Translations under genes and position numbers: made by a program
Shown: positions 50,157 to 58,540 of the stretch, one piece after another
Position numbering within the stretch: the stretch's first letter is position 1
Layout of the letters: the number at the start of each line of letters is the position of its first letter
Assembly (NCBI RefSeq): GCF_014647795.1
Contig: NZ_BMPW01000021.1
Location: 124,001-188,000, forward strand
Length of the DNA stretch: 64,000 nucleotides
Origin: Actinoplanes campanulatus
Lineage (GTDB): Bacteria; Actinomycetota; Actinomycetes; Mycobacteriales; Micromonosporaceae
Direction of reading: 5' to 3'
Notes under the pieces: model-generated
What the model was told of the DNA's origin: nothing
Seen by the model: only the letters and a program-made list of their open reading frames with translations
Databases searched by the model: none

Positions 50157-52355
50157 ATGGAGAACAGGGAAGACGTCAAGGGAATCGCGGCTCGTGCCGC
50201 GATCTGGAGCGCCCGCCATCGGGTGCTCGCCATACTCGGCTGGATCGCCTTCGTGGCCGCCACCGTCGTTCTCAGCGGCATGATCGGGACCAAGCAGGCG
50301 GACGAGGGCACGGCCGGGCACGGGGACTCCGGCGACGCCGACCGGATCGTCGCGGCGGCCGGCTTCCCGGAGCAGCCGGCCGGCGAGATGGTGCTGATCC
50401 AGAACCGGGCCGAGTCGGACCGGACGGCGGCCACCGCCGAGATCACCGAGGTTCTGGGTGCGACCGCCGGCGTCACCGGCGTGCAGGAGCCGATCCAGTC
50501 GGCGGACGGCCGGTCGACGCTGATCAGTTTCAGCATCACCGGTGACCCCGAGACCGCGGCGGAGCGGGTCGGCCCGGCCCTGGACGCGGTGGCGAGGGTG
50601 CAGAGCGCCCACCCCGGCCTCTTCATCTCCGAGGCCGGCTCGGCGAGCGCCGACCAGCTCGTCGACGAGGAGCTGACGGGCGGCCTGAACCGGCTGGGGA
50701 TGCTCTCCATCCCGGTGACGCTGGGCATCCTGCTGGTCGCCTTCGGCGCGGTGGTCGCCTCGTTGCTCCCGGTCCTCCTGGCGATCATGTCGGTGGTCGC
50801 CGCGATCGGCCTGATGGCGGCCGCGAGCCGGTTCGCCCCCGCGGTCGACGAGACGACGCACGTCATGCTGCTGATCGGCCTGGCCGTCGGCGTCGACTAC
50901 TGCCTGTTCTACATCCGCCGGGAACGCGACGAGCGCCGCCGGGGAGCCGACCCGCACCGGGCGCTGATGATCGCGGCACAGACCTCGGGCCGGTCGATCT
51001 GGGTCTCCGGGCTCACCGTCATGATCGCCATGGCCGGCATGTTCTTCACCCAGGACGTCGTCTTCGTCAGCTTCGCCGCCGGCACCATCCTGGTGGTGGC
51101 CACCGCCGTGCTCGGCTCGCTGACCGTGCTGCCCGCCCTGCTCTCGCTGCTGGGCGACCGGGTCGACGCTCTCAAGATCCCCGGCCTGTACCGGCGGAAC
51201 AGTGACGGCCGGGTCTGGAACGCGCTGCTCGACGTCGTACTCGCCAAGCCGTTGATCTCCGCGATCGTCGCCGTCGCGGCGCTCGGCGCGCTGGCCTACC
51301 CGGCCCTCGATCTGAAGACCCGGGGCCAGGCCATCCAGGACGTCTCGCCGGACGCGCCGGTCGTGCAGACGTTCCTCGCCATCGGCGAGTCCTTCCCCAG
51401 CAAGACCACCCCGGCGCAGATCGTGGTCAAGGACGACTCGGTCAAGACCGCGGAGTTCGAGAAGGCGCTGGCCGGGCTGGAGGCCGCGGTCCGGGACAGC
51501 GGCGGGAAGCTGGCCGAGCCGGTCGGTGTCGAGATCAACCCGGCCGGGAACGTCGCGGTGGTCTCGGTCGGCCTGGCCGGCCGGGAGAGCGACAGTGTCG
51601 CCGTCGACGCGCTGAACCTGCTGCGTGATCAGGTCGTGCCGGACACCTTCGGCCGGATCGACGGGGCCACGGCGCTGGTCACCGGGTCCACCGCGGGCGG
51701 CGTCGACTACAACGAGCAGCTGGACAGGACGCTGCCGCTGGTCTTCGCGTTCGTCCTGGGGCTGGCGTTCCTGCTGCTGCTGGTGTCGTTCCGGTCGATC
51801 GTGGTCGCGGTCACCGGGCTGGTGCTGAACCTGCTGTCGGTCGCGGCCTGCTACGGCATGCTGGTCTACGTCTTCCAGTACGGGCACTTCGAGGAGCCGC
51901 TCGGCTTCGTCTCCGGCGGGGGCATCACCAACTGGATCCCGATGTTCCTCTTCGTCATCCTGTTCGGGTTGTCGATGGACTACCACGTCTTCGTGGTCAG
52001 CCGGATCCGCGAGGGCCACGACCGCGGCCTGTCGACGCGGGACGCGGTGCGCGAGGGCATCGGCCGGACCGCCGGCGTGATCACCAGCGCGGCCGTGGTG
52101 ATGGTCGCGGTGTTCGCCCTCTTCGCCACGCTGCCGCTGACCGCCACCAAGGAGCTGGGCATCGGCCTGGCCGCCGCGGTCCTGCTGGACGCCACGATCA
52201 TCCGGGCGGTCCTGCTGCCCTCGGTGATGGCGATGCTCGGCCGGGCGAACTGGTGGCTGCCGAAGTGGCTGGGCTGGCTGCCGGAGGTGGCCCACGAGCC
52301 GCCCGCGCAGCCGGACGAGCCCCGGATCGAGCGGGAGCTCACCCCGGTCAGCTGA
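50157..52355 (+). CDS. MMPL-family RND transporter
   Basis: A 732-residue transporter with two six-helix MMPL repeats separated by extracytoplasmic loops. Visible are LIGLAVGVDYCLFYIRRERDE (helix 4 Asp-Tyr pair) and FVILFGLSMDYHVFVVSRIREG in the second half. It could export lipids or amphiphilic drugs using the proton gradient. ATG 50157 is chosen over 50109 because of the promoter box. It follows the two-component genes and overlaps the convergent fluC by 8 bp. Confidence 0.9.
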   Translation: MENREDVKGIAARAAIWSARHRVLAILGWIAFVAATVVLSGMIGTKQADEGTAGHGDSGDADRIVAAAGFPEQPAGEMVLIQNRAESDRTAATAEITEVLGATAGVTGVQEPIQSADGRSTLISFSITGDPETAAERVGPALDAVARVQSAHPGLFISEAGSASADQLVDEELTGGLNRLGMLSIPVTLGILLVAFGAVVASLLPVLLAIMSVVAAIGLMAAASRFAPAVDETTHVMLLIGLAVGVDYCLFYIRRERDERRRGADPHRALMIAAQTSGRSIWVSGLTVMIAMAGMFFTQDVVFVSFAAGTILVVATAVLGSLTVLPALLSLLGDRVDALKIPGLYRRNSDGRVWNALLDVVLAKPLISAIVAVAALGALAYPALDLKTRGQAIQDVSPDAPVVQTFLAIGESFPSKTTPAQIVVKDDSVKTAEFEKALAGLEAAVRDSGGKLAEPVGVEINPAGNVAVVSVGLAGRESDSVAVDALNLLRDQVVPDTFGRIDGATALVTGSTAGGVDYNEQLDRTLPLVFAFVLGLAFLLLLVSFRSIVVAVTGLVLNLLSVAACYGMLVYVFQYGHFEEPLGFVSGGGITNWIPMFLFVILFGLSMDYHVFVVSRIREGHDRGLSTRDAVREGIGRTAGVITSAAVVMVAVFALFATLPLTATKELGIGLAAAVLLDATIIRAVLLPSVMAMLGRANWWLPKWLGWLPEVAHEPPAQPDEPRIERELTPVS

Positions 52356-52707
52356 CCGTCTGAGCGAGGGCGCCGCCGAACCAGGCGGCGCCCATTCCGG
52401 CCGTGATGCTGAGCGCCGCGTACCCGGCCGCGGCCGCGATCTCGGAGCGCCGGGTCAGTGTCAGGATCTCCCAGCTGAAGGTCGAGTACGTGGTGAGCGC
52501 CCCACAGAACCCGGTGCCGAGCAGCGCCACCGCGCCGGCCGGGAGCGGCAGCCCGAGCACCAGGCCGAGGACGAACGAACCGGTGACGTTCACGGTGAGA
52601 GTGCCCCACGGGAAGGCCGCCCCGAACCGGTTCCGCAACATCAGGTCGGTCAGGTAGCGCAGCGGGGCGCCGACCGCGGCGCCGAGGGCCACCAGCAGGA
52701 CGGTCAT
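52348..52707 (-). CDS. fluC: FluC/CrcB fluoride channel subunit (second)
   Basis: A 119-residue, four-helix fluoride channel subunit. NVTGSFVLGLVLG and the TTYSTFSWE motif (Phe box and Na+ site) are present. ATG 52707 overlaps the upstream fluC stop (ATGA). In high-GC Gram-positives FluC often comes as two genes whose products form antiparallel heterodimers; the pair here fits. Confidence 0.92.
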   Translation of the reverse strand: MTVLLVALGAAVGAPLRYLTDLMLRNRFGAAFPWGTLTVNVTGSFVLGLVLGLPLPAGAVALLGTGFCGALTTYSTFSWEILTLTRRSEIAAAAGYAALSITAGMGAAWFGGALAQTVS

Positions 52708-53048
52708 CGGGCCAGGGCGCTTCCGGCCGCGACCGCCACCATCGCGCCGATCAGGGTGGCCGCCGGATAGACCAGCCCGGCCTGGGACGTCTCGACGATC
52801 GCCGTGGAGAAGGTGGTGTAGCCGCCGAGGAACCCGGTGCCGAGGAACAGCCGGGGCAGGCGCGGCTCGACCCGGGAGTAGAGCACCCCGATCAGGAAGC
52901 AGCCGGTCACGTTGATCAGCCAGGTGGACCAGGGGAAGCCGTGCGGTGCGGTCGGCCACGCGGTGGCGATGCCGTAGCGGGCCAGGGCTCCGAGCGTGCC
53001 ACCCGCGGCGACGGCCGTGAGGCTGGCGCGGTTCAGGTAGGGGTCCAT
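52704..53048 (-). CDS. fluC: FluC/CrcB fluoride channel subunit (first)
   Basis: A 114-residue FluC with GALARYGIATAWPT, NVTGCFLIGVLYS and GGYTTFSTAIVE. ATG 53048 is preceded by TAGCGT at 8 nt on the minus strand and by AGGAG directly adjacent, so a leaderless start is more probable than a Shine-Dalgarno one. No fluoride riboswitch consensus was found upstream. Exports F- as a dimer with the neighbouring subunit. Confidence 0.9.
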   Translation of the reverse strand: MDPYLNRASLTAVAAGGTLGALARYGIATAWPTAPHGFPWSTWLINVTGCFLIGVLYSRVEPRLPRLFLGTGFLGGYTTFSTAIVETSQAGLVYPAATLIGAMVAVAAGSALAR

Positions 53049-53225
53049 CTCCTGGGACGCTATCCGATCAGGGCCCCGGCGGCCGGGGGGACGTGGCGGC
53101 GTCCTCCCCGACCTGCATCCACTGTAGATCAACATGGCCGTTCGGGGGCAGGCGGCCCCGCGGCGGGACCGGCGCCTGAATTCTGCGGGGCGGGCCGGTG
53201 AACTGTGGCGCGAGAATCGGTTGAA

Positions 53226-53263
53226 CAGCCATAAAGTGGTGCGATCAGCCCCGGTTATGGCTG
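53226..53263. promoter_or_regulatory. 9-bp inverted repeat upstream of the second Pse block
   Basis: CAGCCATAA (53226-53234) and TTATGGCTG (53255-53263) are exact reverse complements with a 20-nt spacer, 39 bp upstream of the glycosyltransferase-like gene. Centres are about 29 bp apart, close to three helical turns. Candidate operator. Confidence 0.5.
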
Positions 53264-53301
53264 ATAACGTGCGGCTCCGCACGCGGACGGAGCGGACAGA
53301 C

Positions 53302-54129
53302 ATGCACCACGCCAACCATCACTACGGCCACTCGCACATCCTGGCCCGCTACTGCGGGATGCCCGAGCCGTTGCATCCGCCCCGGATCCACGGCTACCTC
53401 CAGCACGGCTGGAACATCGGGGACGGCCTGGCCCCCGGTACGCCGTACGTGGCCGGCTCCCGGCTGCTCGTCTGGTCCGAGGAGACCCGGCGGCGGTCCT
53501 GGTCGCAGGGCCGGCGCAACGTGGCCGTGGTGGGCGCCCCGTTCGCGTACCTGGTGGAGATGACCCCGGCCGGCGGCGAACCCGGCGAGGGGACGATCTT
53601 CTACCCCTTCCACGGCTGGGAGGGGCAGCAGGTCCACGGCGACCACCAGCGCCTCATCGACGAGGTGCGGGCGACCGAGACCGGCCCGGTCACCGCCTGC
53701 CTGTACTGGAACGAGTACCGGATGGGCGCGGTGCGCCGGCTCTACGAGCGGGCCGGGTTCCGGGTGATCTGCCACGGCTACCGGGGCTTCTGGTGGCGCG
53801 ACCACGACCGGGACTTCCTGGTCAAACAGCTCGCCGAGCTGCGGCGGCACCGGCGGGTCGTCTCCAACCGGTTGTGCAGCGCCATCTGGTACGGCCTGCT
53901 GGCCGGCCGGGAGGCGGCGGTCTACGGCGACCCGATGGTCCTCGACAACGCCGACATGACGTTCGGCGGGGAGCCGCGGCTGCACCGCCAATGGCCCGGC
54001 CTCTACGGCCGGGAGACCGACTTCGCCGCCTGCCACCGGCTCGCCCGGGCGCAGCTGGGCGCCGACGAACTGGCCGGACCCGAGGAGCTGCGCAAGCTGC
54101 TGGGCTGGTCGAAGGAAGGGTACGTCTGA
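53302..54129 (+). CDS. unrecognised glycosyltransferase-like protein (copy 2)
   Basis: A 275-residue paralogue of 38936-39745 sharing PPRIHGYLQHGWN, YPFHGWEGQQVHGDH, LYWNEYRMG, CHGYRGF and VSNRLCSAIWYG...VYGDPM. GGAG 9 nt upstream supports ATG 53302. It is followed by the copy-2 methyltransferase-like gene (TGATG overlap), as in block 1. A glycosyltransferase of the nonulosonic-acid pathway is a guess from context only. Confidence 0.7.
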   Translation: MHHANHHYGHSHILARYCGMPEPLHPPRIHGYLQHGWNIGDGLAPGTPYVAGSRLLVWSEETRRRSWSQGRRNVAVVGAPFAYLVEMTPAGGEPGEGTIFYPFHGWEGQQVHGDHQRLIDEVRATETGPVTACLYWNEYRMGAVRRLYERAGFRVICHGYRGFWWRDHDRDFLVKQLAELRRHRRVVSNRLCSAIWYGLLAGREAAVYGDPMVLDNADMTFGGEPRLHRQWPGLYGRETDFAACHRLARAQLGADELAGPEELRKLLGWSKEGYV

Positions 54130-55844
54130 TGCCGGACCGTCCGGACATGGCCGCGGCGCTGGCCGCACCACCGCTGACCAATCTGGTGCGGGTGGGCGGT
54201 GAGATGTTCAGCTGGACCGAGCCGGTCGCGCGCGACAACCCGCTGCTCACCCATCTGAGCGTCGAGCTGGTCGGCCCCGGCGGGACCGTCCTGGTCGCCG
54301 GCCCGCACCCGGACGAGCTGGTCACCGCGTTGACCACGGGCGGTGCCGAGGTGACCTGGCTGCTGCGCTCGCTCACCGACGCCGAACAGGCCGCCCGTTC
54401 CCATCCCGCCGTCACCGTGCTGACCGGGGCGCTCGGCAAGGCCGACCTGACCGCCGGGTACGACCTGGTGGTCGCCACCGACGGCATCCAGCGGCTCAAC
54501 TCGGCGGAGGGAGACCAGCTCTCGGCCGCCGAGCTGCTCGACCGTCTGGCCCGAGCGGTACGCCCGGGTGGCGCCCTGATCCTCATGCACGACAACCAGC
54601 TCGGGGCGCATCACACGGTGCGGCTGGACCCGGGTGCCGGGCACCGTGACGACGCCGCCTGGCGCCCGGCCGAGGCGGTGGACGGCCCGGCCGCCCGCAC
54701 CCAGCTCACCGCGGCCCTGACCGGGTCCGGCCTGGAGATCGGCACGGCGTATGCCGCTTTTCCGGAACCGAGCGCGCCGACCGTACTGATCGGGGGTGAA
54801 ACCCTCGGTGACGTCGCGTCGCCGCTGCGGCCCTGGCTGCGCACCGTGCTGGCGCGGGCCTACACCACGGCCTTCCGCGGCCGTCCGGTGCTCAGCGACC
54901 CACGCCGGTTGATCGATCGGGCGCTGCGGGCCGGTGCGGAGGACACCGTGGCCGGCGGATGGCTGGTCATCGCGCACGCGCCCGGCGATCGCGACCGGCC
55001 TGCGCGGCGGCCCGATGTGCTGGTCGGCGATGAGCACGGCATCCGCACGCCGGATGCGGAGATCCGGACCGGGCAGGCTCCTCGCGAGCCGCACGGGTTG
55101 CGCCGTGCCGAGCTGGTGCGGCCGGCCGCCGGCTACCCGTTGGAGGAGCGGCTGCTCGACCTCTGCGCGGCGGCCGACGTGCGGCGGCTGCGACAGGAGA
55201 TCGCCCAGTACGAGTCCTGGCTGGCCGGACAGTCCCAAGACGGCCTGATCGACGGCCCCGCCGCGCTGGCCGATCTCTCCGATCTCGGTGTCACCCCGGA
55301 CGGCCCGGCGGTGCTGTCCGCGCGCTGGGCGCCGGCCGAGCCGATTCCCACCCAGACCGCGCTGGTCCGGGCGCTCTGGCAGTTCGCGGTCCGCCTGGCC
55401 ACCTGGGCCCGCCCGCACCCGTGGCCGATCACCGCGAGCGCGGCCGACCTGGCCGCGATCCTGACCGGCATGGCCGGGCGCAGCGTGACCGAGGAGGATC
55501 TGCGCGCGGCCGTGGACCTCCAGGTGACGATCGACGCCGCCGAGTTCGGGATGACGCCGGCCGAGCGGCGGGCCCACCGGCTCGCCCTGCTCGCCGTGCA
55601 GCCGGGTACCGCGCCGCTGGACGTGGCCGGGTACGGCGAGTTGGCCGAGGCCCTCTGGCGGCAGCGCTACCAGGCGAGCCACCTGCTGGCCATGATGGAG
55701 TGGACCGAGCAGATCATCGCCTCCCGGGACTCCCAGCTGAGCCGGATGGAGTGGGAGCTCCGGTTCCACCGCAGCCGGGTGACCGGGAGGGCGCTGATGG
55801 CCGCGAAACGCGCCTACCGGATGATCAAATCAGGTCCCAGGTGA
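54129..55844 (+). CDS. methyltransferase-like protein with C-terminal helical tail (copy 2)
   Basis: A 571-residue paralogue of 37440-38939: Rossmann-like N-terminal region (TVLVAGPHPDELVTAL, YDLVVATDGIQRL, AVRPGGALILMHDN), RPVLSDPRRLIDRALR and YPLEERLLDL, and a helical C-terminus with WTEQIIASRDSQLSRMEWEL. It is 72 residues longer than copy 1. Both lack a complete SAM motif I that I can recognise, so catalysis is not assured. 3' end overlaps pseI by 20 bp on the opposite strand. Confidence 0.72.
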   Translation: MPDRPDMAAALAAPPLTNLVRVGGEMFSWTEPVARDNPLLTHLSVELVGPGGTVLVAGPHPDELVTALTTGGAEVTWLLRSLTDAEQAARSHPAVTVLTGALGKADLTAGYDLVVATDGIQRLNSAEGDQLSAAELLDRLARAVRPGGALILMHDNQLGAHHTVRLDPGAGHRDDAAWRPAEAVDGPAARTQLTAALTGSGLEIGTAYAAFPEPSAPTVLIGGETLGDVASPLRPWLRTVLARAYTTAFRGRPVLSDPRRLIDRALRAGAEDTVAGGWLVIAHAPGDRDRPARRPDVLVGDEHGIRTPDAEIRTGQAPREPHGLRRAELVRPAAGYPLEERLLDLCAAADVRRLRQEIAQYESWLAGQSQDGLIDGPAALADLSDLGVTPDGPAVLSARWAPAEPIPTQTALVRALWQFAVRLATWARPHPWPITASAADLAAILTGMAGRSVTEEDLRAAVDLQVTIDAAEFGMTPAERRAHRLALLAVQPGTAPLDVAGYGELAEALWRQRYQASHLLAMMEWTEQIIASRDSQLSRMEWELRFHRSRVTGRALMAAKRAYRMIKSGPR

Positions 55845-56841
55845 GCGGGGTCCCCTTGGCCGCGTCGACGGTGAAGGTCCGCCCGAGCACCGTCCCGATC
55901 AGGTCGGGTTCCAGCCCGCCGGTGGGCCGGATCGACCGCACGTTCTCCTCGGTGACCGGGTCGCCCGCCCGGACGTCGGTGACCACGTAGAGGGAGCGCC
56001 GGAACCGCAGGCTCTCCTTCTCCGCCGGCGTGGGGCCGATGGCCGTGGTGCCCAGCGCCCGCCAGGCCCGCTCCGACTCGGTGACCAGCAGTCGCAGCTC
56101 GGCCTGGTCGAGGGAGAACGCCGAGTCCACGCCGCCGTCGGCCCGGTCCAGGGTGAAGTGCTTCTCGATCAGCACGGCGCCGTACGCCACCGCGGCGATC
56201 GGCACCCCGATGCCCATGGTGTGGTCGCTCAGCCCGATCGGTAGTCGCAGCGCCCCGGCCAGCACCGGGATGCGCCGCAGGTTGGTCTCCTCGGGCGGCG
56301 CCGGGTAGGAGGCGGTGCAGCTCAGCACGGTGATGTCGGTGGCGCCGGCGCCCTGGGCGGCCTCGACCGCGGCGGTGATCTCGCGGAGCGTCGCCATGCC
56401 GGTGGAGATGATGACCGGCTTGCCGGTCGAGGCGGCCAGCCGGATCAGCGGCAGGTCGGTGATCTCCGAGGAGGCGATCTTGTACATCGGCGCGTCCAGC
56501 TTCTCCAGCAGCTCGACGGCGGTCCGGTCGAACGGGCTGGAGAACGGCGTGATGCCCCGCTCCCGGGCCCGCTCGAAGATCGGCGCGTGCCAGTCCCACG
56601 GGGTGTGCGCCCGCTCGAAGAGCTGGTAGAGGTGGTCGCCACCCCACAGGTCGTGGCCCGCGGAGATCTGGAAGCGCGGGTGCTTGACGTCCACGGTCAT
56701 GGTGTCCGCGGTGTACGTCTGGATCTTGATGGCGTCGGCGCCGGCCTCGGCCGCGGCGTCCACCAGGGCCAGGGCCCGGTCCAGCGAACCGTTGTGATTG
56801 CCCGACATCTCCGCCACGATGTACGGCTTCCTGCTGCTCAT
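55825..56841 (-). CDS. pseI: PseI: pseudaminic acid synthase
   Basis: A 338-residue NeuB-family enzyme (EC 2.5.1.97) condensing 6-deoxy-AltdiNAc with phosphoenolpyruvate. Visible are VAEMSGNHNGSLDRAL, DAIKIQTYTADTMT, YKIASSEITDLPLI, PIGLSDHTMG, IEKHFTLDR and the SAF domain (about residues 280-338). The VAEMSGNHNGS start and KIQTYT motif are those of PseI/LegI-type synthases, not animal-type NeuB. ATG 56841 overlaps the PseH stop (ATGA). Confidence 0.93.
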   Translation of the reverse strand: MSSRKPYIVAEMSGNHNGSLDRALALVDAAAEAGADAIKIQTYTADTMTVDVKHPRFQISAGHDLWGGDHLYQLFERAHTPWDWHAPIFERARERGITPFSSPFDRTAVELLEKLDAPMYKIASSEITDLPLIRLAASTGKPVIISTGMATLREITAAVEAAQGAGATDITVLSCTASYPAPPEETNLRRIPVLAGALRLPIGLSDHTMGIGVPIAAVAYGAVLIEKHFTLDRADGGVDSAFSLDQAELRLLVTESERAWRALGTTAIGPTPAEKESLRFRRSLYVVTDVRAGDPVTEENVRSIRPTGGLEPDLIGTVLGRTFTVDAAKGTPLTWDLI

Positions 56842-57296
56842 TTGCTTCTCTCCGTCCAGACGACGGTCTTCGGCACGCCGTCGACCAGCCGTTCGTATCT
56901 GCGTGTCTCGCGGAACCCGAATCGCCGGTGCAGTGCGAGGACCTGCTTGTTGTCGGCGAGCGTCTCGCCGCCGAGGGTCGCCAGGCCGAGGGTTCCGAAG
57001 GCGTACTCGACGGCCTCCTTCTCCAGCCGCATCCACGCCGGTAGCAGGCGCGGGCCGAGCCCTTCGACGTCGAGGTAGAACGACCAGGTGGAGCCGTTGA
57101 AGATCACCACGCCGGCCGGGACGCCGTCCTCCTCGTAGATCAGGACGTCGCCGCCGCGCGCGGCCCACCAGGCGGCGTGCTCGGCGGGCCTGATCTCGTG
57201 CGTGGTCAGGCTGACGGCGCGTACCGATGGGTGGTTGCGCCAGGGGAGGACCAGGTCACGGTCGGTTTCACGGGCGGGTCGAAGCACGGGAGTCAA
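56838..57296 (-). CDS. pseH: PseH: UDP-4-amino-4,6-dideoxy-L-AltNAc N-acetyltransferase
   Basis: A 152-residue GNAT (EC 2.3.1.202) for the N4-acetylation step. LRPARETDRDLVLPWRNHPSVR is the PseH N-terminus, and GGETLADNKQVLALHRRFGFRETRRYE is the acetyl-CoA-binding region. It starts at TTG 57296, which overlaps the glycosyltransferase stop (TTGA). Assigned by operon and motif; a different acyl donor is possible (see findings). Confidence 0.85.
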   Translation of the reverse strand: MTPVLRPARETDRDLVLPWRNHPSVRAVSLTTHEIRPAEHAAWWAARGGDVLIYEEDGVPAGVVIFNGSTWSFYLDVEGLGPRLLPAWMRLEKEAVEYAFGTLGLATLGGETLADNKQVLALHRRFGFRETRRYERLVDGVPKTVVWTERSK

Positions 57297-58354
57297 CGTA
57301 GGGAGGTGCTCTGGACCGCCCGTGGCGGCGCGGGGACCTCCGTGGAAACCGCGGGTGTCCGTTCAGTGGACCGGCGGCGCAGCCCGGCCACCCGGTAGCC
57401 GGTGCGCAGGGCGGCGTACATGGTGTAGCTGTTCGCCGCCACCAGCCGGTGCTTCAGGCCCGGGGTGCCGGCCGGCGGCAGGTAACCGTCCGGGCGGTGC
57501 CGCCGGTAGAGCGCCGCGATCCGCCGGAAGTAGGCGCGGCGCCGGGACGGGTGCACCCGGCTCTCGTTCCCGGCGACCACCAGCAGATGGCTGATCATCA
57601 GGGTGAACATGCGGACCTTGAGCGCGGGCGTGACACCGGCCGCGGCCAGCCACGCGTGCAGCCGGTCCCACTGCTCGAACGCCTCGAAGTGCCGGTCGCC
57701 GCAGGTCGCCGTGATCGCGCCGAACCGGCCGACCCGGTAGTGGTAGCAGACCCGGTTGAGCACGTCGAGACGCTCGGCGGCGATCAGGACCGGGTTGCTG
57801 AACGGGACGTCCTCGTACCACCCGGCCGGGAAGCGCAGCTCGTGCTTGGCCAGGAACTCCCGGCGCATGACCCGGTTCCAGGCGGTGTGCTGCACGCCGA
57901 GCAACCGGGAGAGGTCCACCGATCCGGCCAGCAGCGGCGAGCTGGCGTCGGTCTGCAACCGGCCGTTCTCGTGCACCCGCAGGTGGTCGACGAGCAGCAC
58001 GTCCGGCTCGGTCTCGCGGAGACGCTCCAGCACCGCCCGGACCGAGCCGGACGGCAGCCAGTCGTCGCTGTCCACGAACCACACGTACTCGCCGCGCGCC
58101 TCGGCCAGCCCGGCGTTGCGCGCCAGGCCCAGCCCGACGTTGCCGGGCAGGTGGAGGACCCGCAGGTCACCGTGGCGGGCGGCGTAGCCGTCCAGCATCG
58201 CGCCACAGGCGTCCGGCGAGGCGTCATCCACGGCGATGACCTCGACCAGGGCGTTCTCCTCCGCGGTCAGGCCGGCGCGGAGGGACTCGAGACACTGGTA
58301 GAGGTAGCCCTCGACCGCGTAGACCGGCACTACGACGGTCAGCAGAACATGCAT
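57293..58354 (-). CDS. family 2 glycosyltransferase
   Basis: A 353-residue GT-A enzyme: TVVVPVYAVEGYLYQCLESL, VIAVDDASPDACG, GLGLARNAGLAEARGEYVWFVDSDDWL (DxD) and WYEDVPFSNPVLIA. ATG 58354 chosen over a longer frame to 58396. First gene of the minus-strand block 2 operon ahead of pseH-pseI. Could transfer a nucleotide sugar onto the glycan; acceptor unknown. Confidence 0.9.
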   Translation of the reverse strand: MHVLLTVVVPVYAVEGYLYQCLESLRAGLTAEENALVEVIAVDDASPDACGAMLDGYAARHGDLRVLHLPGNVGLGLARNAGLAEARGEYVWFVDSDDWLPSGSVRAVLERLRETEPDVLLVDHLRVHENGRLQTDASSPLLAGSVDLSRLLGVQHTAWNRVMRREFLAKHELRFPAGWYEDVPFSNPVLIAAERLDVLNRVCYHYRVGRFGAITATCGDRHFEAFEQWDRLHAWLAAAGVTPALKVRMFTLMISHLLVVAGNESRVHPSRRRAYFRRIAALYRRHRPDGYLPPAGTPGLKHRLVAANSYTMYAALRTGYRVAGLRRRSTERTPAVSTEVPAPPRAVQSTSLR

Positions 58355-58540
58355 ACCGACCACGTTCTGCCCCGGACGTGAAGCGCAGGGGAACACCGGT
58401 TGGCTGTTCGCTACAAACCAATCAACAAACCTTTACCGGTACGGGCTGCGCCTACCCGCCGTACCAGACCCGCGAGGCCGTCGCGACTCGCGCCCGGTGC
58501 CGCGCCCGCCGGGCTTAGCGTGCGTGGTCACCCTTCCCGT

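Noticed and set aside
53049-53300. Fluoride (crcB) riboswitch before the fluC pair
   Set aside because: I looked for the conserved GGCGAUGG and related blocks on the minus strand and did not find them.
58355-58540. GGTTTGT direct repeats as an attachment or origin site
   Set aside because: Only two short copies, no integrase or replication gene nearby; promoter-region chance is more likely.
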